A stretch of 64,000 nucleotides of DNA from Paraburkholderia tuberum STM678. GTDB taxonomy: Bacteria > Pseudomonadota > Gammaproteobacteria > Burkholderiales > Burkholderiaceae. The position numbers and the translations under genes were made by a program. Below the pieces are notes generated by a model. That model was not told where the DNA came from. It worked only from the letters and a program-made list of their open reading frames with translations, and made no database searches. Positions 18,005 through 26,863 of this stretch are shown here, piece by piece. How positions within the stretch are numbered: position 1 is the stretch's first letter; each line of letters starts with the position of its first letter. The stretch lies in NCBI RefSeq assembly GCF_902833905.1, contig NZ_CADFGP010000039.1, positions 1-64,000 of the forward strand, in the 5' to 3' direction.

Positions 18005-18783
18005 ACCGGCTCGCCGGCAAAGCCGCTCTCGTGACGGGCGCTGGACGAGGCATAGGCGCGGCGATCGCGCTGGCGTTCGCGCGCGAGGGCGCGGCGGTCG
18101 TGCTGGCGGAACTCGACTTCGACACGGCGCAGCGCACGGCCGCGCAGATCGAGGCAGACGTTGGCGCCGGCGCGCGCGTGCTCGCGGTGCAGACCGACGT
18201 GACGCAATCCGCGTCGGTGCGGCACGCGGTCAGCGAAGGCGAACGCGCGTTCGGCGCGCTCGACATCCTCGTCAACAACGCGGGCATCAACGTGTTCTGC
18301 GATCCGCTGACGATGACCGACGCCGACTGGCGGCGCTGCTTCGCGGTCGATCTCGACGGCGTGTGGAACGGCTGTCGCGCGGTGCTGCCGGGCATGGTCG
18401 AGCGTGGCGCGGGCAGCATCGTGAACATCGCGTCGACGCATGCGTTCAAGATCATTCCGGGCTGCTTTCCGTACCCGGTCGCGAAGCACGGCGTGATTGG
18501 CCTGACACGCGCGCTCGGCATCGAGTACGCGCCGCGCAACGTGCGCGTGAACGCGATCGCGCCGGGCTACATCGAGACGCAGCTGACGCACGACTGGTGG
18601 AACGAGCAGTCCGATCCGGCCGCCGCGCAGCAGGCGACACTCGATCTGCAGCCGATGAAGCGCATCGGCCGCCCGGAGGAGGTGGCGATGACCGCGGTGT
18701 TCCTCGCGTCGGACGAGGCGCCGTTCATCAACGCGAGCTGCATTACCGTCGATGGCGGACGCTCGGCGCTGTATCACGACTGA
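18001..18783 (+). CDS. SDR family oxidoreductase, sugar locus (first of two)
   Basis: A 260-residue classical short-chain dehydrogenase. The cofactor loop TGAGRGIG is at 12-19, NNAG at 92-95, and the catalytic S145, Y158 and K162 are all present. ATG at 18001 overlaps the dgoA stop by 4 bp, so it belongs to the dgoKA operon. Substrate is not readable; oxidation of a sugar or deoxy-sugar acid is the contextual guess. It differs clearly from the second SDR at 22844, which resembles aldose 1-dehydrogenases more. Confidence 0.88.
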   Translation: MNRLAGKAALVTGAGRGIGAAIALAFAREGAAVVLAELDFDTAQRTAAQIEADVGAGARVLAVQTDVTQSASVRHAVSEGERAFGALDILVNNAGINVFCDPLTMTDADWRRCFAVDLDGVWNGCRAVLPGMVERGAGSIVNIASTHAFKIIPGCFPYPVAKHGVIGLTRALGIEYAPRNVRVNAIAPGYIETQLTHDWWNEQSDPAAAQQATLDLQPMKRIGRPEEVAMTAVFLASDEAPFINASCITVDGGRSALYHD

Positions 18784-18903
18784 ATTTGCGTCGCCAAAAG
18801 ACGCACAAAACACCGGACGACGCGCTGGCCGCGTGTGTCAGACCGGTACAAGAAGACGCGGCCGATTACCTTCTCGTTATCAATTAGTCAGGAGACACGC
18901 ATT

Positions 18904-19902
18904 ATGAAACGCAGAATTTTCCTCACGCTGGCAGCGGCGGCGGCGGGTGTGCTCTTCAACGCACCGGTCGTACAGGCCGCCGATTCGGTCAAGATCGGCT
19001 TCCTCGTGAAGCAGCCGGAAGAGCCGTGGTTCCAGGACGAATGGAAGTTCGCCGAGATCGCCGCCAAGCAGAAGGGCTTCACGCTCGTGAAGATCGGCGC
19101 GCCGTCGGGCGAGAAGGTGATGAGCGCGATCGATAACCTCGCCGCGCAGAAGGCACAGGGCTTCGTGATCTGCACGCCCGACGTCAAGCTCGGGCCGGGC
19201 ATCGTCGCGAAGGCGAAGGCCGACGGCCTGAAGATGATGACGGTCGACGACCGCCTCGTCGACGGCGCGGGCAAGCCGATCGAAGCGGTGCCGCACATGG
19301 GCATCTCGGCGTATAACATCGGCAAGCAGGTCGGCGACGGCATCGCGGCTGAAATCAAGAAGCGCGGCTGGGACATGAAGGACGTCGGCGCGATCGACGT
19401 GACCTACGAGCAGTTGCCGACCGCGCATGACCGCACCACCGGCGCAACCGACGCGCTAATCGCAGCGGGCTTCCCGAAAGCGAACATCGTCACCGCGCCG
19501 CAGGCGAAGACCGACACGGAAAACGCGTTCAACGCCGCCAACATCGCGCTGACGAAGAACCCGCAGTTCAAGCACTGGGTCGCTTACGCGCTGAACGACG
19601 AAGGCGTGCTCGGCGCGGTGCGCGCGGCGGAAGGCCGTGGCTTCAAGGCCGACAACATGATCGGCATCGGCATCGGCGGTTCGGAGTCCGCGATGAACGA
19701 GTTCAAGAAGCCGCAGCCGACGGGCTTCTACGGCACCGTGATCATCAGCCCGAAGCGCCACGGCGAGGAAACCTCGGAACTGATGTACGCGTGGATCACG
19801 CAGGGCAAGGAACCGCCGCTGCTGACGCTGACGACCGGCATGCTGGCGACGCGCGACAACGTCGGCGAAGTGCGCGAGAAGATGGGCCTCGCGTCGAAGT
19901 AA
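18904..19902 (+). CDS. araF: Arabinose-type ABC transporter, periplasmic binding protein
   Basis: A 332-residue periplasmic sugar-binding protein. A signal peptide of about 22 residues ends VVQAADS, followed by KIGFLVKQPEEPWFQDEW, the hallmark N-terminus of AraF-type proteins. The peripla-binding fold continues full length. AraF binds L-arabinose and also D-galactose in known members, which fits a locus with galactose-type enzymes. ATG at 18904 places the signal peptide correctly. It lies 120 bp after the SDR gene, and 262 bp with two hairpins separate it from araG. Confidence 0.92.
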   Translation: MKRRIFLTLAAAAAGVLFNAPVVQAADSVKIGFLVKQPEEPWFQDEWKFAEIAAKQKGFTLVKIGAPSGEKVMSAIDNLAAQKAQGFVICTPDVKLGPGIVAKAKADGLKMMTVDDRLVDGAGKPIEAVPHMGISAYNIGKQVGDGIAAEIKKRGWDMKDVGAIDVTYEQLPTAHDRTTGATDALIAAGFPKANIVTAPQAKTDTENAFNAANIALTKNPQFKHWVAYALNDEGVLGAVRAAEGRGFKADNMIGIGIGGSESAMNEFKKPQPTGFYGTVIISPKRHGEETSELMYAWITQGKEPPLLTLTTGMLATRDNVGEVREKMGLASK

Positions 19903-20054
19903 TCGCAAGACTGGCGGTGGTATGAAGTACACCGCCGGCGCGTCGCTTTCCCTGCCTGGCGCAGGGGACGGCGCGCCGGCGGCGAGAGACGATCTGCGGT
20001 AGACAGACGGACCGTCCGCGATACGCGTACGGTCAACATGAGGCAGCAATATCT

Positions 20055-20153
20055 TGCATGGGACCGGAGTAAGCGCTAAAGCGCTAACTCCGGTCGACCG
20101 CGATGAAACTGCATGGGACCGGAGTAAGCGCTAAAGCGCTAACTCCGGTCGAC
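20055..20153 (+). repeat. Tandem duplicated 44-bp hairpin element between araF and araG
   Basis: Two identical 44-bp copies (20055-20098 and 20110-20153) with a 55-bp period. Each holds a 15-bp inverted repeat around a TAAA loop (20062-20076/20081-20095 and 20117-20131/20136-20150) with one mismatch. The second copy ends at the araG ribosome binding site (AAGGAGG, 20154-20160). In binding-protein operons such stems often protect the upstream message or reduce read-through, giving more binding protein than membrane components. There is no T-run, so it is not a classical terminator. Confidence 0.85.
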
Positions 20154-20164
20154 AAGGAGGCGAA

Positions 20165-21721
20165 GTGTCAGCGACGCTACGTTTTGACAATATCGGCAAG
20201 GTTTTTCCAGGCGTGCGTGCGCTCGACGGCGTGTCCTTCGACGTCAACGTCGGCCAGGTGCACGGCCTGATGGGCGAAAACGGCGCCGGGAAATCGACGC
20301 TGCTGAAAATTCTCGGCGGCGAGTATCAGCCCGATTCGGGCCGCATGATGATCGACGGTAACGAGGTGCGCTTTCCGAGCGCGGCCGCGTCGATCGGTGC
20401 CGGCATCGCGGTGATTCACCAGGAACTGCAGTACGTGCCCGACCTCACGGTCGCGGAGAATCTGCTGCTCGGCCAGCTGCCCAATGCGCTCGGCTGGGTC
20501 AACAAGCGCGAGGCGAAGCGCTTCGTGCGCGAGCGGCTCGAAGCGATGGGCGTCGCGCTCGATCCGAACGCGAAGCTGCGCAAGCTGTCGATCGCGCAGC
20601 GGCAGATGGTCGAAATCTGCAAGGCGCTGATGCGCAACGCGCGCGTGATCGCGCTCGACGAGCCGACCAGCTCGCTGTCGCATCGCGAGACCGAGGTGCT
20701 GTTCAAGCTGGTGCGCGATTTGCGCGCCGACAACCGCGCGATGATCTACATCTCGCATCGGATGGACGAGATCTACGAGCTGTGCGACGCGTGCACGATC
20801 TTCCGCGACGGCCGCAAGGTCGCGTCGCATCCGACGCTAGAAGGCGTGTCGCGCGACACGATCGTCAGTGAGATGGTCGGGCGCGAAATTTCGGACATCT
20901 ATAGCTATTCGGCGCGGCCGCTCGGCGAAGTGCGTTTCGCGGCGAAGGCGATCGAAGGTCATCCGCTCGCGCAGCCGGCGAGCTTCGAGGTGCGGCGCGG
21001 CGAGATCGTCGGCTTCTTCGGACTCGTCGGCGCGGGCCGCAGCGAGCTGATGCATCTGGTGTACGGCGCCGAGCATCGCAAGGGCGGCGAACTCATACTC
21101 GACGGCAAGCCGATCAAGGTGCGCAGCGCGGGCGAGGCCATCAAGCACGGCATCGTGCTGTGCCCCGAGGATCGCAAGGAAGAGGGCATCGTCGCGATGG
21201 CGAGCGTCGCGGAGAACATCAACATCAGCTGCCGCCGTCACTATCTGCGCGCGGGCGTGTTTCTCGATCGCAAGAAGGAGGCGCAGACGGCCGACCGTTT
21301 CATCAAGCTGCTGAAGATCAAGACGCCGCATCGGCGGCAGAAGATCCGCTTCCTGTCGGGCGGCAACCAGCAGAAGGCGATTCTGTCGCGCTGGCTCGCC
21401 GAGCCCGATCTGAAAGTCGTGATTCTCGACGAACCGACACGCGGCATCGACGTCGGCGCGAAACACGAGATCTATAACGTGATCTATCAGCTCGCGGAGC
21501 GCGGCTGCGCGATCGTGATGATTTCGTCGGAATTGCCGGAAGTGCTCGGCGTGTCCGACCGGATCATCGTGATGCGCCAGGGCCGCATTTCCGGCGAGCT
21601 CGCGCGCAAGGACGCGACCGAGCAGTCGGTGCTGAGCCTTGCGCTGCCGCAAAGCTCGACCGCTCTGCCTGAAAACGCGAATGCCAATGCCGCCAACCAG
21701 AGCGCGTCGCGCGCGGCCTGA
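20165..21721 (+). CDS. araG: Arabinose-type ABC transporter, ATP-binding protein
   Basis: A 518-residue protein with two ABC modules, as in sugar importers of the CUT2 class. The first Walker A is GENGAGKST near residue 39, with a LSIAQRQ signature and a LDEPTSSLS Walker B; the second module has a degenerate P-loop (GLVGAGRSE), LSGGNQQK and LDEPTRGIDV. The C-terminus is a short Ala/Asn-rich tail. The start is GTG at 20165 with AAGGAGG 4 nt upstream. It energises transport with AraF and AraH. Confidence 0.95.
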   Translation: MSATLRFDNIGKVFPGVRALDGVSFDVNVGQVHGLMGENGAGKSTLLKILGGEYQPDSGRMMIDGNEVRFPSAAASIGAGIAVIHQELQYVPDLTVAENLLLGQLPNALGWVNKREAKRFVRERLEAMGVALDPNAKLRKLSIAQRQMVEICKALMRNARVIALDEPTSSLSHRETEVLFKLVRDLRADNRAMIYISHRMDEIYELCDACTIFRDGRKVASHPTLEGVSRDTIVSEMVGREISDIYSYSARPLGEVRFAAKAIEGHPLAQPASFEVRRGEIVGFFGLVGAGRSELMHLVYGAEHRKGGELILDGKPIKVRSAGEAIKHGIVLCPEDRKEEGIVAMASVAENINISCRRHYLRAGVFLDRKKEAQTADRFIKLLKIKTPHRRQKIRFLSGGNQQKAILSRWLAEPDLKVVILDEPTRGIDVGAKHEIYNVIYQLAERGCAIVMISSELPEVLGVSDRIIVMRQGRISGELARKDATEQSVLSLALPQSSTALPENANANAANQSASRAA

Positions 21722-21775
21722 ACCTTATCCGGACGCGAGTCCGCAACCCGTGGGGAACGGGGAGGAGTATTGAAC

Positions 21776-22792
21776 ATGCAAGCCAGAGAAAACCTCGCGC
21801 AGCAGACCGCCAAGAGCGCGGCCGACGCGCTGATTCCGCAGACCGGCGACAAGGCCAAATGGTGGCAGCAGATCACCGAATACAGCCTGATCGTGATCTT
21901 CATCCTGATGTTCGTCACGATGTCGCTGACCGTCGATCATTTCTTCTCGATCGAGAACATGCTCGGCCTCGCGCTGTCGATCTCGCAGATCGGCATGGTC
22001 GCGTGCACGATGATGTTCTGCCTCGCGTCGCGCGACTTCGACCTGTCGGTCGGCTCGACCGTCGCGTTCGCCGGCGTGCTGTGCGCGATGGTGCTCAACG
22101 CGACCAACAGCACGGTCATCGCGATCATCGCGGCGGTCGCGGCGGGTGCGATGATCGGCTTCGTCAACGGCGCGGTGATCGCGTACCTGCGCATCAACGC
22201 GCTGATCACGACGCTCGCGACGATGGAAATCGTCCGCGGCCTCGGCTTCATCGTGTCGCATGGGCAGGCGGTCGGCGTGTCGTCGGATACGTTCATCGCG
22301 CTCGGCGGCCTGACGTTCTTCGGCGTGTCGCTGCCGATCTGGGTCACGCTGATCTGCTTCATCGTGTTCGGCGTGATGCTTAACCAGACCGTGTACGGCC
22401 GCAATACGCTGGCGATCGGCGGTAATCCGGAAGCGTCGCGGCTCGCCGGTATCAACGTGGAGCGCACGCGCGTCTACATCTTTCTGATCCAGGGCGCCGT
22501 CACCGCGCTTGCCGGCGTGATTCTCGCGTCGCGTATCACGTCGGGTCAGCCGAACGCCGCCGAAGGCTTCGAGCTGAACGTGATCTCCGCGTGCGTGCTC
22601 GGCGGCGTGTCGCTGTTGGGCGGCCGCGCGACGATTTCCGGCGTCGTGATCGGCGTGCTGATCATGGGTACGGTCGAGAACGTGATGAACCTGCTGAACA
22701 TCGACGCGTTCTATCAGTACCTGGTGCGCGGCGCGATCCTGCTCGCGGCCGTGTTGCTCGACCAGTTGAAGAACCGCGGCTCGCGCGATTGA
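21776..22792 (+). CDS. araH: Arabinose-type ABC transporter, permease
   Basis: A 338-residue CUT2 permease with about nine to ten hydrophobic segments and the EAA-like region GGNPEASRLAGINV. It forms the membrane channel for AraFG. I choose ATG at 21776, 8 nt after GGAGGAG; a TTG at 21770 is in frame but only 2 nt from that site. It follows araG by 54 bp and precedes the second SDR by 51 bp. Confidence 0.94.
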   Translation: MQARENLAQQTAKSAADALIPQTGDKAKWWQQITEYSLIVIFILMFVTMSLTVDHFFSIENMLGLALSISQIGMVACTMMFCLASRDFDLSVGSTVAFAGVLCAMVLNATNSTVIAIIAAVAAGAMIGFVNGAVIAYLRINALITTLATMEIVRGLGFIVSHGQAVGVSSDTFIALGGLTFFGVSLPIWVTLICFIVFGVMLNQTVYGRNTLAIGGNPEASRLAGINVERTRVYIFLIQGAVTALAGVILASRITSGQPNAAEGFELNVISACVLGGVSLLGGRATISGVVIGVLIMGTVENVMNLLNIDAFYQYLVRGAILLAAVLLDQLKNRGSRD

Positions 22793-22843
22793 GTCGCTTT
22801 CACCCCATCCCAAGCACATCCAAGCTCATAAAGGAATCGAACG

Positions 22844-23644
22844 ATGTCGTCTCCGGCCAATGCAAACGCCAGCCTCGCTGACACCGCGTACGCGCGCTAT
22901 CCGAGCCTCGTCGACCGTACGGTGCTGATCACGGGCGGCGCGACCGGCATCGGCGCATCGTTCGTCGAGCACTTCGCGGCGCAGGGCGCGCGCGTCGCGT
23001 TCTTCGATATCGACGCGAGCGCGGGCGAAGCGCTCGCCGACCAGCTCGGCGATTCGAAGCACAAGCCGCTGTTTCTGGCCTGCGATCTGACCGACGTCGA
23101 CGCGCTGCAAAAAGCGATCGCCGACGTGAAGGCCGCGCTGGGTCCGATCCAGGTGCTCATCAACAACGCTGCGAACGACAAGCGCCATCAGATCGGCGAC
23201 GTGACGCGCGAGTCGTTCGACGCGGGCATCGCCGTGAACATCCGCCATCAGTTCTTCGCGGCGCAGGCCGTGATGGAGGACATGAAGGCCGCGCGTAGCG
23301 GCTCGATCATCAACCTCGGCTCGATCAGCTGGATGCTGAAGAACGGTGGCTATCCGGTGTACGTGATGTCGAAGTCGGCGGTGCAGGGGTTGACGCGCGG
23401 ACTCGCGCGCGACCTCGGCCACTTCAATATCCGCGTCAACACGCTGGTGCCGGGCTGGGTGATGACCGACAAGCAGCTGCGCCTGTGGCTCGACGACAAC
23501 GGCCGCCGCCAGATCAAGGAAGGCCAGTGCATCGACGCCGAGCTGATGCCGGCCGACCTCGCGCGCATGGCGCTGTTCCTCGCCGCCGACGACAGCCGCA
23601 TGATCACCGCGCAGGACATCGTCGTCGACGGAGGCTGGGCGTGA
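22844..23644 (+). CDS. SDR family aldose 1-dehydrogenase (galactose/arabinose/xylose type)
   Basis: A 266-residue SDR. Cofactor loop TGGATGIG is at 30-37, then NNAANDKRH (107-115), NIRH, the GSISW motif (159-163) and the Y173/K177 pair (YVMSK). The motifs NAANDxRH, NxRH and GSISW are shared with Caulobacter D-xylose 1-dehydrogenase and related L-arabinose/D-galactose 1-dehydrogenases, which make aldonolactones with NAD(P)+. The downstream SMP-30 lactonase overlaps by 4 bp, supporting consecutive dehydrogenase and lactonase steps. The sugar preferred is not certain. Confidence 0.88.
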   Translation: MSSPANANASLADTAYARYPSLVDRTVLITGGATGIGASFVEHFAAQGARVAFFDIDASAGEALADQLGDSKHKPLFLACDLTDVDALQKAIADVKAALGPIQVLINNAANDKRHQIGDVTRESFDAGIAVNIRHQFFAAQAVMEDMKAARSGSIINLGSISWMLKNGGYPVYVMSKSAVQGLTRGLARDLGHFNIRVNTLVPGWVMTDKQLRLWLDDNGRRQIKEGQCIDAELMPADLARMALFLAADDSRMITAQDIVVDGGWA

Positions 23645-24582
23645 GCGCCAGCCCGCGCGTGCAGCGGGCCACGCTGCTGCTCGACGCGCAATGCGAGCTC
23701 GGCGAAGGCGCGACCTGGTGCGCGAGGAGCGGCCGCTTCTACTGGACCGACATCGAAGGCGCGCGGCTGTGGCGCTACGATCCGGCCGACGGCCGCAGCG
23801 ATTCGTTCGACATGCCCGAGCGGCTCGCCACCTTCGCACTGTGCGAAAACCCGCGCTACGTGCTGCTCGGGCTCGCATCGCACCTCGCGTTTTTCGATCT
23901 GCAGACAGGCAGCACACAGCGCATCGTCGACGTCGAGCCCGGTCTCAACACGCGCGTCAACGACGGCCGCTGCGATCGGCAAGGGCGTTTCGTGTTCGGC
24001 ACCAAGGACGAAAGCGGGCAACGGCAGACGGTCGCCGGCTTTTATCGGTTGAATCACGATCTGTCGCTCGAACGTTTACCGTTGCCAGCGCCGGCGATTT
24101 CGAACAGCATCGCATTCAGTCCCGACGGCGCGACGATGTACTACTGCGATTCGCCGACGCGTGAAATCCGCGCGTGCGACTATCGCGCGGACGGCGGCAT
24201 CGCGAACGATCGCCTGTTCACTCGCCTGACCGATGCGAACGGCATCCCCGACGGCTCGACCGTCGACAGCGACGGCGGCCTGTGGAACGCGCAATGGGGC
24301 GGCGCGCGCGTGGTGCGTTACGGCCCCGATGGCGTGGAAACCGAGCGCATCGACGTGCCCACCACGCAGCCGAGCTGCGTCGCGATCGGCGGTGCCGCGC
24401 TCGGCCAGGCCACGGGCAGCGCCCAGGGCGAGACGGCGCTCGACACGCTGTACATCACGAGCGCCTACGCCGAGCTCGATGCGACGGCGCGCGCGGCCGA
24501 CACGCTCGCGGGCGACCTGTTCGTCGCGACGCTCGCGCGGCGCGGTGTTGCGGAGCCGCTGTTCCAGGGCGCGCCTATCTAG
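23641..24582 (+). CDS. SMP-30/gluconolactonase family aldonolactonase
   Basis: A 313-residue six-bladed beta-propeller metalloenzyme. Predicted metal ligands are E22 (GEGATW), N154 (SNSIAFSPDG) and D203 (PDGSTVD), with N107 as substrate contact. The family hydrolyses aldonolactones to aldonates. GTG at 23641 overlaps the SDR stop (GTGA), so translation is coupled. It would open the lactone produced by the preceding dehydrogenase. The galM-like gene follows after 220 bp, in which a GC-rich stem (24597-24617) without T-run is visible. Confidence 0.92.
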   Translation: MSASPRVQRATLLLDAQCELGEGATWCARSGRFYWTDIEGARLWRYDPADGRSDSFDMPERLATFALCENPRYVLLGLASHLAFFDLQTGSTQRIVDVEPGLNTRVNDGRCDRQGRFVFGTKDESGQRQTVAGFYRLNHDLSLERLPLPAPAISNSIAFSPDGATMYYCDSPTREIRACDYRADGGIANDRLFTRLTDANGIPDGSTVDSDGGLWNAQWGGARVVRYGPDGVETERIDVPTTQPSCVAIGGAALGQATGSAQGETALDTLYITSAYAELDATARAADTLAGDLFVATLARRGVAEPLFQGAPI

Positions 24583-24802
24583 CGCAGAATGACGCAGCCC
24601 CGGCCGCACGCCGGGGCCGCGATCCTGAAGGTGAAGCAGAAGTCGATGTGGCAGTTTCGGTCCGCGAGCAATACGCCCGCGACCGGCCGGCAACGAATCG
24701 GCAGCATGCAGTTCGGACTCGAGGCGAATTGGTCATAAAAAATCGCCCGCCACTCCCGTCAACCCTGACGGCAACGTCCCACGCCTCTCGATGGAGCCAG
24801 AT

Positions 24803-25861
24803 ATGACTGTTGCGAATCTCGTTTCAACCTCATCCCCAACCTCTCAAACGCGACGCTCGCGACTCGCCGCGGCCGCCAATCCCGTGCTGGCGGGCCCGAG
24901 CACGTCGGCGGTGGCCCTCGGCGAAGGCAGCGCCGGCGATGTCGCGTGCATCACGCTCGCCAACTCGCAATTGCGTCTCGATGTCGCGCCGACGCTCGGC
25001 GGCGGTGTGACCCGCTTCGACTGGCGCGACGACGGCGCGTTGACGCCGATCTTCCGGCGCTGCAGTCACGTCGGTGGCGATACGCAACCGAACCAGCTGG
25101 CCTGCTATCCGCTCTTGCCGTACTCGAACCGCATCGGCGGCGGCCATTTCAGCGTGGCCGGGCGGCGCGTCGAGGTGCCGCGCAACCGCGCCGACGAGCC
25201 GCTGCCGATTCACGGCGACGGCTGGCTCGCGCAATGGCAGGTGCTCGACGCGGGCCGCGAGCACGTGCGTCTCGCGCTCGACCGCAGCGACGGCAAGCCG
25301 TACGCGTTCCGCGCGACACAAACCTATACGCTGGACGGCCCAACGCTGGTCGTCTCGCTCGACATCGAAAACGCTGGCCGCGAGACGCTGCCGTTCGGGC
25401 TCGGCGTGCATCCGTTCTTCGTGCGCGACGCGGACACCGAGCTGTCGGCGGCGGCCGGCGGCCTGTGGCTCTCGGGCGACGACTGGCTGCCGGTGCGCCA
25501 CGTGCCGGCGCCCCCCGCGTGGCAGTTCGGCGTCGCGTATCCGCTGCCGGAGACGATCGTCAATCACGCGTTCACCGGCTGGAGCGGGCAGGCGGCAGTG
25601 GTGTGGCCGAAGCGCCGTCTGTCGCTGAACATCGCCGCCGACACCGACTATTACGTGCTGTACACGCCGCCCGGCGAAGACTTCTTCTGCTTCGAACCGG
25701 TCGATCATCCGATCAATGCAATGAACCTGGCGGGCGGCGCGAGCGAAAACGGCATGACGCTGCTCAAGCGCGGCGAGCGGTTGACGCGCACGTTCCGCTT
25801 CACGGTCGAGCGGACTGGACTGCGCTCGATGCCGGGCGGGCGTGGCGCGCGGCGCAGGTAG
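24803..25861 (+). CDS. Aldose 1-epimerase family protein
   Basis: A 352-residue galactose-mutarotase fold protein that interconverts alpha and beta anomers of aldoses. Seen are the NRIGGG substrate-loop motif, the catalytic histidine in PIHGDGW, the LGVHPFF motif, and a late acidic region EDFFCFEPVDHP. It would feed the anomer accepted by the aldose dehydrogenase. ATG at 24803 is preferred because GGAG lies 7 nt upstream; ATG at 24791 would add four residues. The C-terminus is Arg/Gly-rich. It is the last gene of the sugar locus. Confidence 0.9.
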   Translation: MTVANLVSTSSPTSQTRRSRLAAAANPVLAGPSTSAVALGEGSAGDVACITLANSQLRLDVAPTLGGGVTRFDWRDDGALTPIFRRCSHVGGDTQPNQLACYPLLPYSNRIGGGHFSVAGRRVEVPRNRADEPLPIHGDGWLAQWQVLDAGREHVRLALDRSDGKPYAFRATQTYTLDGPTLVVSLDIENAGRETLPFGLGVHPFFVRDADTELSAAAGGLWLSGDDWLPVRHVPAPPAWQFGVAYPLPETIVNHAFTGWSGQAAVVWPKRRLSLNIAADTDYYVLYTPPGEDFFCFEPVDHPINAMNLAGGASENGMTLLKRGERLTRTFRFTVERTGLRSMPGGRGARRR

Positions 25862-26047
25862 TAGTCGCAGCCGTAGCCGCAGTCGTAGCCGCCGGGCCGC
25901 CGGCCGGACGAACGTCCGAACGGGCGGCCTGGCGCTGCTATCGCCTATGAGGCGCGGGCCGCGCGGTGACCGCCATCGACGGACGGCGTTCGTGGGACAG
26001 GTAAAATACGCGCCTCCTCCGATTACCGGCTCGCCGCGAGACTCACC

Positions 26048-26863
26048 ATGTCCAATTTCATCCAGACACTCAACGACGCCTGGCAGCGCACGAACTCGCT
26101 GCTGTGCGTTGGCCTCGATCCCGAGCCCAGCAAATTCCCGGGTGCGCTCGCGGACCGCGCCGACGCGATCTTCGAGTTCTGCCGCACGATCGTCGATGCA
26201 ACCGCGCCGTACGCGTCGTCGTTCAAGCCGCAGATCGCCTACTTCGCCGCGCATCGCGCAGAAGAGCAGCTCGAGCAGCTGATCGCCCACATTCACGCGA
26301 ACCATCCGGGCCTGCCGGTGATTCTCGACGCCAAGCGCGGCGATATCGGCAGCACGGCCGAGCAATACGCACGCGAGGCCTTCGAGCGCTACCAGGCCGA
26401 CGCGGTGACGGTCAATCCGTACATGGGTTTCGATTCCATCGAGCCGTATCTCGAGCACGCAGGCAAGGGCGTGATCGTGCTGTGTCGCACGTCGAACGCG
26501 GGTGGCTCGGATCTGCAGTTTCTCGAGACAAGCGGTCGGCCGTTGTATCAGGTCGTCGCGCAACTGGCCGCGCAGAAGTGGAATGCGAGCGGCCAGCTTG
26601 GGCTCGTGGTCGGCGCGACGTTTCCGAAGGAAATCGAAGTGGTGCGGGGGATCGTCGGCGACATGCCGCTGCTGATTCCGGGTATCGGCGCGCAAGGCGG
26701 CGACGTGCAGGCCACCGTGAGCGCCGGACGCACCGCGAACGGCACCGGCATGCTGATCAACTCTTCGCGCGCGATCATCTACGCGGGCAGGGGCGACGAT
26801 TTCGCGCAAGCGGCCGCGCAGGCCGCGAAGGACACCCGCGACCGGATCAACGCGTTTCGTTGA
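26048..26863 (+). CDS. pyrF: Orotidine 5'-phosphate decarboxylase
   Basis: A 271-residue enzyme of the longer type 2 subfamily, making UMP from OMP. CVGLDPEPSKFPG at the N-terminus and the catalytic ILDAKRGDIGSTAEQYA segment (Asp-Lys-Asp) are intact. It is followed tail-to-tail by the cupin gene on the opposite strand, and the two coding regions overlap by 17 bp at their 3' ends. Confidence 0.96.
   Translation: MSNFIQTLNDAWQRTNSLLCVGLDPEPSKFPGALADRADAIFEFCRTIVDATAPYASSFKPQIAYFAAHRAEEQLEQLIAHIHANHPGLPVILDAKRGDIGSTAEQYAREAFERYQADAVTVNPYMGFDSIEPYLEHAGKGVIVLCRTSNAGGSDLQFLETSGRPLYQVVAQLAAQKWNASGQLGLVVGATFPKEIEVVRGIVGDMPLLIPGIGAQGGDVQATVSAGRTANGTGMLINSSRAIIYAGRGDDFAQAAAQAAKDTRDRINAFR

Noticed and set aside
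24597..24617. GC-rich hairpin after the lactonase gene
   Set aside because: Perfect 8-bp stem but no T-run; cannot be called a terminator.
25862..25900. Degenerate GTAGTCGCAGCC-type repeats after the epimerase gene
   Set aside because: Short, imperfect and common in GC-rich intergenic DNA; no sign of a mobile or regulatory element.
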